A DNA stretch of 55,972 bases, from the NCBI GenBank assembly GCA_000961765.1, contig LADT01000041.1, positions 1-55,972 of the forward strand. The letters are read 5' to 3'. Below are positions 7,278 to 15,532 of the stretch, one piece after another. How positions within the stretch are numbered: the stretch's first letter is position 1; every line of letters starts with the position of its first letter. Source of the stretch: Clostridiaceae bacterium BRH_c20a. Its GTDB lineage: Bacteria; Bacillota; Peptococcia; Peptococcales; BICA1-8. The notes beneath the pieces are model-generated. The model was not told the origin of the DNA. It worked only from the letters and a program-made list of their open reading frames with translations, and did no database searches. A program made the position numbers and the translations under genes.

Positions 7278-8579
7278 CTAAGCTCTATAAGCTTTAATTT
7301 TTGAAATTCGTTTTTCGTCAATTTCTTCAACTTTAAATATAATTTCGTCTAATTCAATAACAGGGTTTTCGCCATTAATAGGGAATTTCCCTAATTGACC
7401 TATAAGATAACCACTCAAGGTTTCGTATTCTTCCGTTGGTAATTTGACTCCAATAATTCTTTCGGCTTTATCTAGGCTAATTGTCCCATCAAATAAATAG
7501 GTATTTTCATCTAATTTCTCAAATTCTTCTTCTTCTTCATGGTCATATTCATCAAAAATACTTCCCACTATCTCCTCTAGTAAATCCTCTATAGTTACAA
7601 TTCCTGCAGTACCGCCATATTCATCTATTAATACAGCCATATGGACTTTGCTTTCCTGTAATTCTTTGAATAAATCATTTGCCTTCTTGGATTTGGATAC
7701 AAAATGGGGTTGCCTAATTATCTTTTTCAAATCAAATTGTTGGTTCTCAGCGCAGATATTAACAAGTTTAATCAAATCTTTAACATGAAGAATTCCAATT
7801 ATATTATCAATAGAATTCTCATAGACAGGTATCCTGGTAAATTCCTCACTACTTATCACATCGATTATTTCCTGCAAACCTAAATCTATGGAAATACTAA
7901 CTATCTCTGTTCTATGGGTCATAATATCTGAAGCTACTATATCATCAAAATCAAAAATATTATTAATCATTTTTTTTTCAATTTCCTGAATTGTACCTTT
8001 TTCTTCGCCTACATCAACCATAAGACGTATTTCTTCCTCAGTAACATGCTCTTCATTAGCATTAGGATCTCCACCTAAAGCACTAATAAAAAAATTAGTT
8101 GAAAGTGTCAAAAACTTTACAAATGGTGCTGTTATATATCCTAATAATGTCAGCGGCCCAACAGAAAATCTCGATATCTCCTCTGACTTTTGCATTGCAA
8201 GCCTTTTAGGTACAAGTTCACCTAAAACTAGGGTAAAATAAGCTAGAATAAGTGTTATAACTATAACTGCAAAGGGTTTAATCACTGTAGATGACACAGC
8301 TACCCCACTTGCCTGAATAAAAACCACCAGTCTGTCGGCAAAGCTTTGAGATGCCAGTGCACTGGCTAGAAATCCCGCTAAGGTGATTCCGATCTGGATA
8401 GTTGCCAGAAACCTGCTTGGTTCATATAAAAGTTTTTTGATAAGCTGGGCTTTTTTATCCCCATCTTCAGCCATCACCTTTATTTTATTATCATTAAGTG
8501 AGATCATGGCAATTTCTGAAGCTGCAAAAAAAGCGTTAAGTAAAATCAGACCCGCCAGAATAAGTAATTGGGTGAGCAA
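7278..8579 (-). CDS. HlyC/CorC-family CNNM/CBS membrane protein
   Basis: This protein of about 433 residues has a DUF21/CNNM membrane domain with four hydrophobic helices (LLTQLLILAGLILLNAFFAASEIAMISL is the start of the first), then a tandem CBS pair (motifs IMTHRTEIVSI and DEYGGTAGIVTIEDLLEEIVGSI), then a CorC_HlyC domain ending in KIKAYRA. Family members are linked to Mg2+/Co2+ efflux or homeostasis. A TTG at 8579 behind GGAGG is the likely start. The frame stays open 21 codons upstream but without a ribosome site, and its residues are not family-like. It stands alone; upstream (8643-8933) I see no gene or clear signal. Confidence 0.9.
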   Translation of the reverse strand: MLTQLLILAGLILLNAFFAASEIAMISLNDNKIKVMAEDGDKKAQLIKKLLYEPSRFLATIQIGITLAGFLASALASQSFADRLVVFIQASGVAVSSTVIKPFAVIVITLILAYFTLVLGELVPKRLAMQKSEEISRFSVGPLTLLGYITAPFVKFLTLSTNFFISALGGDPNANEEHVTEEEIRLMVDVGEEKGTIQEIEKKMINNIFDFDDIVASDIMTHRTEIVSISIDLGLQEIIDVISSEEFTRIPVYENSIDNIIGILHVKDLIKLVNICAENQQFDLKKIIRQPHFVSKSKKANDLFKELQESKVHMAVLIDEYGGTAGIVTIEDLLEEIVGSIFDEYDHEEEEEFEKLDENTYLFDGTISLDKAERIIGVKLPTEEYETLSGYLIGQLGKFPINGENPVIELDEIIFKVEEIDEKRISKIKAYRA

Positions 8580-8933
8580 AATATATTCAACCTCCACGCA
8601 GAATAATTTAGCAAAATAAAAAAGACAAAAAAACCCCATCAATCGGAAAACTAAAAAGGTTCATTGTCCTATTCTTAAACATCTGATTTTTCTGTTGATT
8701 GCCCATCTACTAGGGTTGTCGTCCATGATTAAAAAATCACTCCAGAAAAATAACTTATTATAACAGATTATATCAACAGACCTTGTAGGTGTAAATATAC
8801 AATCGTTCATTTTTGTAGGTTCATGTATTTCACTACATAAAATTTATAAAAATTCATAAAACTAAAACAAACTTATTTTAAAAAACCATTCCGGCCTTTC
8901 TCAAATATAATGAAAAGATAGGGTGATATATAA

Positions 8934-9455
8934 TTGAAAATTACAAAGATAGCTGAACAAATCGGTAACATAGGAAAAAGGGATGACCAAAAGGAAAAGC
9001 TCATTACTATTAGTGAAGCCCACACCATCTGGGAAACCCTTACCGCTAAATATGATGCCATGCACTTAACAAATATTCTGCTTATTTTTACCAAAGATGA
9101 TGCTTTGAAAATTATCATTAAGGATGGTATCGAAGCCCTTAAAAAGCAAATAGTTATCATGGAAAAGTTAATGAATAACTACAATGTCCCTCTTACTAAT
9201 AGACCTCCAGAAAAAATCCATCACAGTGATATTGATATTAATATCATGACTGATCAAGTAATTTATAGAACAATTCATACTGGCATGCAAGGGAATCTAA
9301 TGCTTATAGTCGATGGCTTTAGACACGCTATCTCCTCTATCCCCAGAGAAGCCTTCCGCAACATCATGATAATTGAAATGGATCTATATGATGCGTTTAC
9401 AGAATACGGAAAATTAAAGGGCTATTTATTAAGCGAACCCTCCTTTAGACCATAA
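8934..9455 (+). CDS. DUF3231-family protein
   Basis: This 173-residue helical protein matches DUF3231 proteins of spore-forming Firmicutes. The first helical hairpin contains SEAHTIWETLTAKYDAM. The second half has HSDIDINIMTDQVIYRTIHTGMQGNLMLIVDG. It is ferritin-like in its helix pattern, and some relatives are annotated as spore-coat-like. TTG start behind AGGGTG. No operon partner. Its presence supports a sporulating host; role is otherwise unknown. Confidence 0.65.
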   Translation: MKITKIAEQIGNIGKRDDQKEKLITISEAHTIWETLTAKYDAMHLTNILLIFTKDDALKIIIKDGIEALKKQIVIMEKLMNNYNVPLTNRPPEKIHHSDIDINIMTDQVIYRTIHTGMQGNLMLIVDGFRHAISSIPREAFRNIMIIEMDLYDAFTEYGKLKGYLLSEPSFRP

Positions 9456-9559
9456 AAATTATAAGAATCTTTTCTTCTACCATTGTCCTTGACTAATAAC
9501 TCTTTCTATTGTAGCTGTTAAACATCAGAACTATTCTTTCATAAAGCACCTCATAAATG

Positions 9560-9907
9560 TTAGATATTTCCTACTAACCACTTTATTAGTTCAATTAAAA
9601 ATTGAATAATTACTCCTGCGAAAAAAACAAAAGTAAGCCTGCGATACCAGTACAGCCACTTAATGACTTCTCTCTCATGCTCTGCCCACTGAGGATTTTT
9701 GAATAACCATTTTATAGCTAAACTGTTGCGGGCATAAGAACCATAAAGTACACTGGCCTTATCGGGAACCCAAAGGATACCGATGGGTTTTTTGTCTTCC
9801 TCCCAAATCTCCCTATGATTTTCATATTCAAAACGCAAGATTTTATCGAATATAATAAAACCTATCAATAATATCAAAATTAGGACTGCAAAATATATTC
9901 CAAACAA
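9560..9907 (-). CDS. Small membrane protein of unknown function
   Basis: This protein of about 115 residues has a hydrophobic N-terminal helix (IYFAVLILILLIGFIIF) and a C-terminal helix (FVFFAGVIIQFLIELIKWLV), joined by a charged, tryptophan-rich loop (REIWEEDKKPIGILWVPD, then WAEHEREVIKWLYWYRR). The likely start is TTG at 9907, eight bases after AGAGG; a GTG at 9916 overlaps the ribosome site. I do not recognise the family. Confidence 0.55.
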   Translation of the reverse strand: MFGIYFAVLILILLIGFIIFDKILRFEYENHREIWEEDKKPIGILWVPDKASVLYGSYARNSLAIKWLFKNPQWAEHEREVIKWLYWYRRLTFVFFAGVIIQFLIELIKWLVGNI

Positions 9908-10073
9908 GTCAATCACCTCTTTTCCATTTATTTCATTTATACATTTATGATTACACTGCAGAAACCTCTAATCTCACCTCAATTAAGCTGTATACAGTGT
10001 GATGGTTTGAATTCAATTACTATATATAATGTGTGAAATCGCAAAATGGTACTTTTTGCAGCAGAATTCATAT

Positions 10074-10103
10074 ATAAAAACCTACTCTCAAAAATGAGAA
10101 TAG
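10074..10103 (-). terminator. Terminator of the DUF1287 gene
   Basis: Nine-base-pair stem CTATTCTCA/TGAGAGTAG on the minus strand (one mismatch or G-U), followed by GGTTTTTTATA, just after the stop at 10118. Confidence 0.75.
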
Positions 10104-10117
10104 TCGCTTTTTCATAT

Positions 10118-10813
10118 TTAGTATTTAGGGAATCTAAAATGCCCTACAATAGGAGAAGTCCAGTCAAGGATATAATCTTCTTCCCGTGGTGTCGGTCCCG
10201 CATTATGCAGGATATAAGGTACACCATCCGACCTTCTTTTGTCAGATACTATAGCAATATGCCAAAGAGGGCTTCCATATATTACTATGTCGCCACCTTG
10301 CCACTCTGCTAAGTTTTCAACATCACCTGGTTTAATTTCCGTTGTAAGATTAGCAGCATATTTCTTAAAGAATACTAATAGATTCGGTACTCTCCTAAAA
10401 TCAATATTAGGCTCAGCTTTACCCTGAACTCTTGGGTAATCACTTAAATTTGCCTTTATATCTTTATCAACTAAATCTTTTACATTATAACCTGCATCTC
10501 GAAATGCTCTCCAAACAAGGTCTGTACAGACACCTTCATTATCAGGAGGATATCCACCAGCATAATAGGCACTATGATAATTAGGTTGACGTTCTACTTC
10601 TGCTCTTGCTCCTTCAATAAGATCATCAAGGTCTAAAAGCCCATCCCCGTCTTGATCACTTTCTATCATCAGTTTCTCGATTTCTATGGATGGAATTATA
10701 TTCTCTTTTAATCCAGTGGTATTATCTTCCCTTTGAATTATATAAAATTCATCAAAAGAAAGTAATACCAGTATTAATATTACTACTAACAATATTCCAA
10801 ATAATTTTTTCAC
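10118..10813 (-). CDS. DUF1287 protein, secreted NlpC/P60-like, with EF-hand-like loop
   Basis: This 231-residue protein has an N-terminal hydrophobic anchor (about residues 4-20), then DQDGDGLLDLDDL (about 53-65), which matches a calcium-binding EF-hand/dockerin loop. The DUF1287 domain follows: YYAGGYPPDNEGVCTDLVWR, where the Cys is the probable nucleophile, then DFRRVPNLLVFF, GDIVIYGSPLWHIAIVSD with the His, LHNAGPTP, and GHFRF. DUF1287 is related to the NlpC/P60 papain-like fold acting on peptidoglycan or similar amide bonds. GTG start behind AGAGG. The pairing of a Ca-binding loop with this domain is unusual. It lies just downstream of another exported protein gene. Confidence 0.75.
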   Translation of the reverse strand: MKKLFGILLVVILILVLLSFDEFYIIQREDNTTGLKENIIPSIEIEKLMIESDQDGDGLLDLDDLIEGARAEVERQPNYHSAYYAGGYPPDNEGVCTDLVWRAFRDAGYNVKDLVDKDIKANLSDYPRVQGKAEPNIDFRRVPNLLVFFKKYAANLTTEIKPGDVENLAEWQGGDIVIYGSPLWHIAIVSDKRRSDGVPYILHNAGPTPREEDYILDWTSPIVGHFRFPKY

Positions 10814-10857
10814 ATTATACCTCTTCTACCTTCTCGTTATTACGATTAATTATATAC

Positions 10858-11562
10858 TCATTTTTTACTTAGTTTTGGAATTAATAAACTTTTAATTATT
10901 AACATACTTAGTGCTAATATCAAGAAAAGTGCCGAAAATTGAATGAGAATATTTAGTGAATTTACCTGAATTGAACGTGAATCAACATCTTGAAAAATTT
11001 CTAGTGGCATTTGAATATATTTATTATTCGAAATAAAATTTTCTAATTCCTCTTTTTCTTTTTGAGAAATCTTTGTATCAGTTAGACTAAATTCTTTTAA
11101 TAAAGAATCCCCCTCAAGGCTTTCATCTAGTTTTCCAGCATACTTTTTGCGTTCTAAACTTATTATCCCCTGAGGTGTTAGTGGCTCATAGCTTTCATCT
11201 CTCTGATAAAGAAAAAGCAAAACCGTATTTCCCCAACTATCTAGTTTGAAATCAGTGGAGGTCATTATTGGTTTGTTATCTGCTCCAGGTGTTTTAACAA
11301 TAAACTCACTTAAATATTTATCCCCTTTTAAATAATAATCAACTTTAACCCGCCAATTTGTAGCCCATAGCTCTGGTGAATCTTCGTATCTCTCTTCACC
11401 TACTGGACCAATTATTTCGCCAACTAGTATTATATCCGACTTTTCAATTAAGTCCTTTGGTGATAGCTTAATCCAAGATGCACAAACAATATTAGTCATA
11501 AATAAACTCCACATTAATAAAAAAACACAAAAAGTTCTAATCTTAAGTTTAATATTATTCAC
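10858..11562 (-). CDS. Exported membrane-anchored protein of unknown function
   Basis: This 234-residue protein has a signal peptide (hydrophobic residues 9-28, ending IVCAS) and a single C-terminal transmembrane helix (LIQFSALFLILALSMLIIKSLLI) before a basic tail, giving an outside domain anchored by its C-terminus. The outer domain begins SPKDLIEKSDIILVGEIIGP, a pattern common in small secreted Firmicutes proteins with a beta-barrel-like N-terminus (VDYYLKG, NTVLLFL). No enzyme motif seen. The start GTG is close to its ribosome site. It probably shares a transcript with the DUF1287 gene 44 bp downstream. Confidence 0.6.
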   Translation of the reverse strand: MNNIKLKIRTFCVFLLMWSLFMTNIVCASWIKLSPKDLIEKSDIILVGEIIGPVGEERYEDSPELWATNWRVKVDYYLKGDKYLSEFIVKTPGADNKPIMTSTDFKLDSWGNTVLLFLYQRDESYEPLTPQGIISLERKKYAGKLDESLEGDSLLKEFSLTDTKISQKEKEELENFISNNKYIQMPLEIFQDVDSRSIQVNSLNILIQFSALFLILALSMLIIKSLLIPKLSKK

Positions 11563-11725
11563 TCTCCTCGCAATCTAACAGATTTATACCACCTTTTTTT
11601 ATTCCTCGATTCTCTTCGACAAAAGTATCGCTACCATACGATATTTGCTTCTGATATTTTGACGAATTAATTAACTAAAAAGTTCCATATAAGATGATGA
11701 AAAACGGAAAGGAGAGTGAAATTGA

Positions 11726-11836
11726 ATGGCATTTGCAGGGGATAATAAGGGCGTTGTTCCCTACGATACACAGAAAAAAACCAGAAAGGATAAGTGGCTA
11801 TCACTTCTGGCTTCTTTTAAATTCTTAGATAGATGA
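11726..11836 (+). CDS. Possible 36-residue basic peptide
   Basis: A short frame has ATG nine bases after AAAGGAGAG. The product is basic in the middle (KKTRKDKW) and ends LLASFKFLDR. The reading frame overlaps an inverted repeat (CCAG...CTGG around 11779-11808) followed by CTTCTTTT, so the stretch may instead be a terminator or structured RNA. It converges on the deacetylase gene. Weak candidate. Confidence 0.3.
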   Translation: MAFAGDNKGVVPYDTQKKTRKDKWLSLLASFKFLDR

Positions 11837-11838
11837 TC

Positions 11839-12906
11839 TTAGTTGTAGGTATTAAGTTTTTTTTCTCCTAACTTACTCTCATCAATTAAGTCCTTTTGAG
11901 AGGTTGGTATACTTATTGTATTGGGATCACCATCACTTATATATCTTTTTTCCGGGTTATTATCAAAGTAATTCAACCACTTATCAAATTCTTCCTGGAA
12001 AACTTGAATCCTCGGTAGCTTAGTGGAGTCATAGCCTTTGGCAACAGGTGATTTAATAGGGCCTGAGCCAACAAGAAGAATAGCCTTATTATGGTATTTT
12101 GTTCCATCATACTCTCCACTAACAGCCCAGTTAATATCCTTGGGGTTAATCCCATGGGGTAAAGCAAGAGTATCTAGCTCATAGCCGGGAACAACCTCTT
12201 GGACCATTTTCACCATTTTAGCCAATTCTTCTGCTACCTCTTCTTGGGAAAGGGTACTAAGCTTTTTATGGTTTACCGTATGGTTACCTAAATCCATGCC
12301 TAGAGCAACAACTTCCTTTAGCTTATCCTGCCAGGAATCCTTCTGCCGAAAAGGTGCATAGTAGTTGATATAGAAGGTCGCTTCCAAACCAAAATCCGGA
12401 TATTCCTCAGCAAAAGCTTTTAAAACTCCTACTGCGGAATTAGGATCGATGATTCTTTTGCCATCTTGTTCTATGTACCGAAAATGACCTTCTGTACCAT
12501 CATCAAAGGTTAAAACAACGGGAGTATAACCTGCTTCTATCTGAATATTGTTTGTAACCACATCCCTGAGACTTACTAACCGGTAACCCTTTTCATAAAG
12601 TACTTCTAAATCTTTACGAAAATTGGTATAGGTTCGGGCCCAGCGTCCTTCTTGTTCACCAATGGTATGCCACTCTAAAATCATAATCTGCCCCGCTTCA
12701 TTAGCTTTGACTAAAGCTGGATTATTCTTGGTTTCTTCCGGTTCAGATTTTGGCTCTACCACAGGTTCTGAATTTGGTTCTTCCGTTTTTGGGGTATCTG
12801 GTTCTTTTTCTCGAGGATCCTGAACCTGCTTAGTACTGCAGCCCGTAGAAATGAGGGCAAAAACTAGAATCACTGCTAAAATTATGTACCGCGTTTTTAA
12901 CTTCAA
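11839..12906 (-). CDS. Polysaccharide deacetylase lipoprotein
   Basis: This 355-residue lipoprotein has a signal peptide with lipobox (ISTGC, Cys at about 23), a 45-residue Pro/Glu/Lys linker, then a NodB-type carbohydrate esterase 4 domain. TFDDG (about 138-142) holds the catalytic Asp and metal Asp, and GNHTVNH (about 213-219) holds the two metal-binding histidines. DTLALPHG matches the later family motif. It is likely to deacetylate a cell-surface polysaccharide on the outer side of the membrane. TTG start, eight bases after GGAGG. Single gene. Confidence 0.85.
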   Translation of the reverse strand: MKLKTRYIILAVILVFALISTGCSTKQVQDPREKEPDTPKTEEPNSEPVVEPKSEPEETKNNPALVKANEAGQIMILEWHTIGEQEGRWARTYTNFRKDLEVLYEKGYRLVSLRDVVTNNIQIEAGYTPVVLTFDDGTEGHFRYIEQDGKRIIDPNSAVGVLKAFAEEYPDFGLEATFYINYYAPFRQKDSWQDKLKEVVALGMDLGNHTVNHKKLSTLSQEEVAEELAKMVKMVQEVVPGYELDTLALPHGINPKDINWAVSGEYDGTKYHNKAILLVGSGPIKSPVAKGYDSTKLPRIQVFQEEFDKWLNYFDNNPEKRYISDGDPNTISIPTSQKDLIDESKLGEKKLNTYN

Positions 12907-13162
12907 CTGCTTGTCCTCCTTATGTTAGTGACTGGTGGCTGGTGATAGGTCGATGGTCTATATTAGTATTCTATCACCATATACTAACATCCTTCTACAT
13001 ATTCATATTGTTATTTATTAACAAATTTATTTCGTATCCGTACGTGAGACACTGTATGTTCGTGACATCATGTCAACCGTTCGCCGAAAAGCCAATAAAA
13101 ATTAAAACTACGGGTTTTAAATTCTTACTTCCGACCTCCGATCTCCCAACCTCTAACCTCTA
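12907..13162. other. Intergenic stretch of degenerate low-complexity repeats
   Basis: No gene is seen. It holds an echoing CTGGTGGCTGGTG run at 12931-12943, TATTCTATCACCATATACTAAC, and a pyrimidine-rich ACCTCCGATCTCCCAACCTC tract at 13133-13152. Similar GGGCACTGGGCACTGG strings occur at about 6059-6086, 13818-13832 and 17630-17655. Confidence 0.5.
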
Positions 13163-13726
13163 TCAGTATCCTACTCTCCGTTTTTCTAAGGTGGCTACTA
13201 TGGCCGAAATAACCCGATATAGTTCTTCCTTTTCTTGAACAATAGTTTGTAGGTTTTTCCTGCATTCTCTTCCGACTATTTCACCGTGAGCAATGGAAAG
13301 ATTAACACTGGTTACACTTTGCATACAGCCTAAGACAGTATCATCGCAAAAAATGATTTGGGTCTTTGTTTTCTCTAACGGATTACAGCTTTTTACCTTA
13401 TTGTGTACTATATAACCATTAGCACCCTCATCCTTGGCAAAAGGCTCCCTAATTTTTATAGGGAGCAGTATCAATTCAGGATGAAAGGCTAAAGGTGCCG
13501 AAACTCTTTTTCCAACGAGAACGCCATATTTGCGCTTTAATTGGGATATGTCAACAGCAAAAACTTTAGCTAAATTTTTTAAAACCGTTTTAGTTTTATA
13601 AGGTATTACTATTTTCTCTCCACCAACCAACCAAACCTCAGTACTATTTCCGCCTAATTGTTCGTAAATAGGTATCAAACAATTTATGTCCTGCCATTTT
13701 AACTCAAAGTTAAAATTAGCCATCAT
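13163..13726 (-). CDS. Unknown protein, weak resemblance to ComK-type regulators
   Basis: This protein of about 187 residues starts at the ATG at 13726 (GAGGAGG four bases upstream) or the adjacent ATG. The N-terminal half has VWLVGGEKIVIPYKTKTVLKNLAKVFAVDI, which looks like a strand pair followed by a DNA-binding-like helix. The second half, LILLPIKIREPFAKDEGANGYI followed by KTKTQIIFCDDTVLGC, has the general pattern of the ComK fold (LP.R.P, then T.I.F), but I am not certain. It ends in a helical EKEELYRVISAIVATLEKR. It follows the amidase cassette but is separated from it by a terminator. Confidence 0.45.
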   Translation of the reverse strand: MMANFNFELKWQDINCLIPIYEQLGGNSTEVWLVGGEKIVIPYKTKTVLKNLAKVFAVDISQLKRKYGVLVGKRVSAPLAFHPELILLPIKIREPFAKDEGANGYIVHNKVKSCNPLEKTKTQIIFCDDTVLGCMQSVTSVNLSIAHGEIVGRECRKNLQTIVQEKEELYRVISAIVATLEKRRVGY

Positions 13727-13745
13727 CAGACCTCCTCTCATAAGA

Positions 13746-13772
13746 CTAAAAGAAAACCAGCATTTGCTGGTT
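13746..13772 (-). terminator. Terminator of the amidase/YvrJ cassette
   Basis: Perfect 8-bp stem AACCAGCA/TGCTGGTT (13755-13762 with 13765-13772), then TTCTTTTAG on the minus strand. Confidence 0.75.
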
Positions 13773-13837
13773 GTAGCTACGGAACCTGCAGTGCTACAGG
13801 AAAAGTTTTAAAAGCTTACTGGGCACTGGGCACTAAC

Positions 13838-14287
13838 TTATCCTGAATCTAATAATTTTAAAAATAATTCTTTAGGAAAAAAGCGGCCTGGACACAAGGT
13901 ATTACTTCCTGGGACCTGATTATGAAGCTCCACTTTTCCTATTTGAATGTTATATTCTTGTCTTAGCTTCTTAACCAGCTTTACTGCCGCTGATAACTGC
14001 TCCGGTGATACAGTATCATATTGGAAATTACCTACTAGGCAGATGCCTAAAGCGGTAAAATTCCTCCGGCCAGCCTGAGTATGGGCTCCTATTCTATCTA
14101 AGGGGCGCCCTAGCTCAATTCTACCGTCAGCTAAAACCAGATAATGGTATCCGATATCACTCCAGCCCCGCTCCTGAACATGCCATCTTCTTACAACCTC
14201 CGAATCAATTGGCTGCCACTGATCTCCTTGCCAAAAGCCCCGGGGGCTTGCAGAATGATGAATAACTATACCTTGCCACTCAACCAT
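13838..14287 (-). CDS. N-acetylmuramoyl-L-alanine amidase (amidase_2/PGRP)
   Basis: This 149-residue zinc amidase cuts the bond between muramic acid and the stem peptide. It is almost a bare domain: IVIHHSASPRG (first zinc His, about residue 10), GWSDIGYHYLV (catalytic Tyr), GAHTQAGRRNFTALGICLVGNF (second His), and PGSNTLCPGRFF in place of the usual zinc-ligand and Lys/His motif. There is no signal peptide or wall-binding domain, so export must rely on a holin-like route or lysis. Its ATG overlaps the end of the upstream yvrJ-like gene by 8 bases, implying translational coupling. Phage endolysins have the same form. Confidence 0.9.
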   Translation of the reverse strand: MVEWQGIVIHHSASPRGFWQGDQWQPIDSEVVRRWHVQERGWSDIGYHYLVLADGRIELGRPLDRIGAHTQAGRRNFTALGICLVGNFQYDTVSPEQLSAAVKLVKKLRQEYNIQIGKVELHNQVPGSNTLCPGRFFPKELFLKLLDSG

Positions 14288-14441
14288 TATACCGTGCCTC
14301 CTTTAAGCCTTCGATAACTTTAGTCAATTCTGTAATAGAATATGATAAGCCTTCTAACTTATTTTCAACTCTAACTAGGAGATAGATGCTTATAACCATA
14401 GGAAACCCATAATTACTAACTTGCAGAAGGAGATTATCCAT
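14280..14441 (-). CDS. YvrJ-family small membrane protein
   Basis: This 53-residue protein starts at the ATG at 14441, which overlaps the TGA of the upstream gene; its own TGA overlaps the amidase start. SNYGFPMVISIYLLVRVE matches the YvrJ family core (SN-x-GFP-x3-x-YLLVR-x-E). The N-terminal part is a single hydrophobic helix, and the rest is an amphipathic coil (KLEGLSYSITELTKVIEGL). In layout it resembles small phage or bacteriocin holins of the BhlA/UviB kind. Function of YvrJ is not established. Confidence 0.85.
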   Translation of the reverse strand: MDNLLLQVSNYGFPMVISIYLLVRVENKLEGLSYSITELTKVIEGLKEARYNG

Positions 14442-14662
14442 CACTCCTCGCCCCCCTTAAAATTCCATTCTTCAATAACTTGCTGTTCACCCTCAATAAT
14501 TTTTAAGATTACCTCCAGACAAGGACTGCAAAGTAATAAATCACCCACTACCTGACTTTGCTGCCAAATTACTAAACGTTTTTCTACCTTTTCCAAACGG
14601 TCGCACAAGTTGCATTTATACCTTTTAGCAATGTGATATGGCTGTATTTCTACTTTGTTCAT
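14441..14662 (-). CDS. Small CxxC/CxxC protein of the YvrJ cassette
   Basis: This 73-residue protein has CNLC near residue 18 and CSPC near residue 46, which could make one zinc site or redox pair. It is rich in Lys/Glu and has no membrane segment. ATG behind GGAGGG. Its TGA overlaps the yvrJ ATG, so translation is coupled. I do not recognise the family. The position inside the cassette suggests a regulatory or chaperone-like part. Confidence 0.6.
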   Translation of the reverse strand: MNKVEIQPYHIAKRYKCNLCDRLEKVEKRLVIWQQSQVVGDLLLCSPCLEVILKIIEGEQQVIEEWNFKGGEE

Positions 14663-14697
14663 ATATTGACTCCCTCCTTTATCGTCCCTAGCGGGAC

Positions 14698-14806
14698 AGG
14701 CTAAGGTTAAGGCAAAGGTTAAGGTTAAGGTTATTTAATGTCGTAACGGTGAAGACACCGTTCCCTACTTAACCTCAACCTAGCGAAGCGAAACCTTAGC
14801 CTGGGT
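14698..14806. repeat. (TTAAGG)n / GCGAAGCGAAA composite repeat
   Basis: GGCTAAGGTTAAGGC and three TTAAGG units precede a unique stretch, then CTCAACCTAGCGAAGCGAAA in inverted sense, so the element is bordered by opposite-facing AAGGTT runs. It sits between the DUF2922 gene and the CxxC gene. Confidence 0.75.
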
Positions 14807-14810
14807 TTTT

Positions 14811-15032
14811 CTAGCTAACCAGTTCGGTAACCTGTCGTGCTACAACCCTAGCCCCAATGACCGAAACAAGGTCACCACCGGTAGAATTGATAATATTAGC
14901 AGTGATAATGTCGTTCATAGCTGCTCCCACAATTTCAGCAGTTAGATCCTCTCTTGGATCTAGAATACTTATTGTCACACGACCGCTGGCTGCATTAGCA
15001 AATATCATCTGCAGAGTTTTAGTTTCTTCCAT
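14811..15032 (-). CDS. DUF2922-family small protein
   Basis: This 73-residue protein shows LQMIFANAASGRVTISILDP then DLTAEIVGAAMNDIITANII, which is the DUF2922 pattern (F-x-N-x-x-G...S..DPR-x-D.T...V..AM). It is small, beta-alpha and without signal peptide. DUF2922, DUF1659 and YvrJ genes regularly travel together in Firmicutes, and the trio is intact here. Function unknown. ATG is 12 bases after GGAGG. Confidence 0.85.
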   Translation of the reverse strand: MEETKTLQMIFANAASGRVTISILDPREDLTAEIVGAAMNDIITANIINSTGGDLVSVIGARVVARQVTELVS

Positions 15033-15072
15033 AACTAAACCACACCTCCTCTCCTGCTATTTTTTCATTGAT

Positions 15073-15297
15073 CTAAATCTGTTCTAAGCTAACTTCATTT
15101 ACCCTATTTACTTCATACAATGGATGTAGCTGCAAGCCTGCGATAGTAACAGAAAACTGATAAACATTTTCATCAGAGGCACTGGCTTTGACCCTATTGT
15201 AACTGCGGGTTTTTAAAACCGGATTGCCTTGCCCATCAACACCTGTTTGCAGAATAACTTGAAGCCTAGAGCCTAAAGCGGTAGAGATTATGGCCAT
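15073..15297 (-). CDS. DUF1659-family small protein
   Basis: This 74-residue protein starts at the ATG at 15297, eight bases after GGAGG (an in-frame GTG at 15306 overlaps the ribosome site). LGSRLQVILQTGVDGQGNPV then TRSYNRVKASASDENVY is the DUF1659 pattern. It is the first gene of the cassette; DUF2922 follows after 40 bp. Probably a short all-beta protein. Function unknown. Confidence 0.85.
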   Translation of the reverse strand: MAIISTALGSRLQVILQTGVDGQGNPVLKTRSYNRVKASASDENVYQFSVTIAGLQLHPLYEVNRVNEVSLEQI

Positions 15298-15532
15298 TTT
15301 TTTCACCTCCTCTTTTCTTGACTTGCCCTAATTCTAATTGAGAAAGATGAAACAATAAAAAGTCGTATTGACGAGAAAACTGAGATGATTTACTCAAATC
15401 CTGCAAATTTTTAGTTTAATTACTTTAAAAGAAGTGATAATATATAGAAATATTAAATAAAACCAATAATTTGCAGGGGAAATTGTTTTAATAGAGAATC
15501 TTTTAAGAAAATTATTATATGGAGGTATCCCA

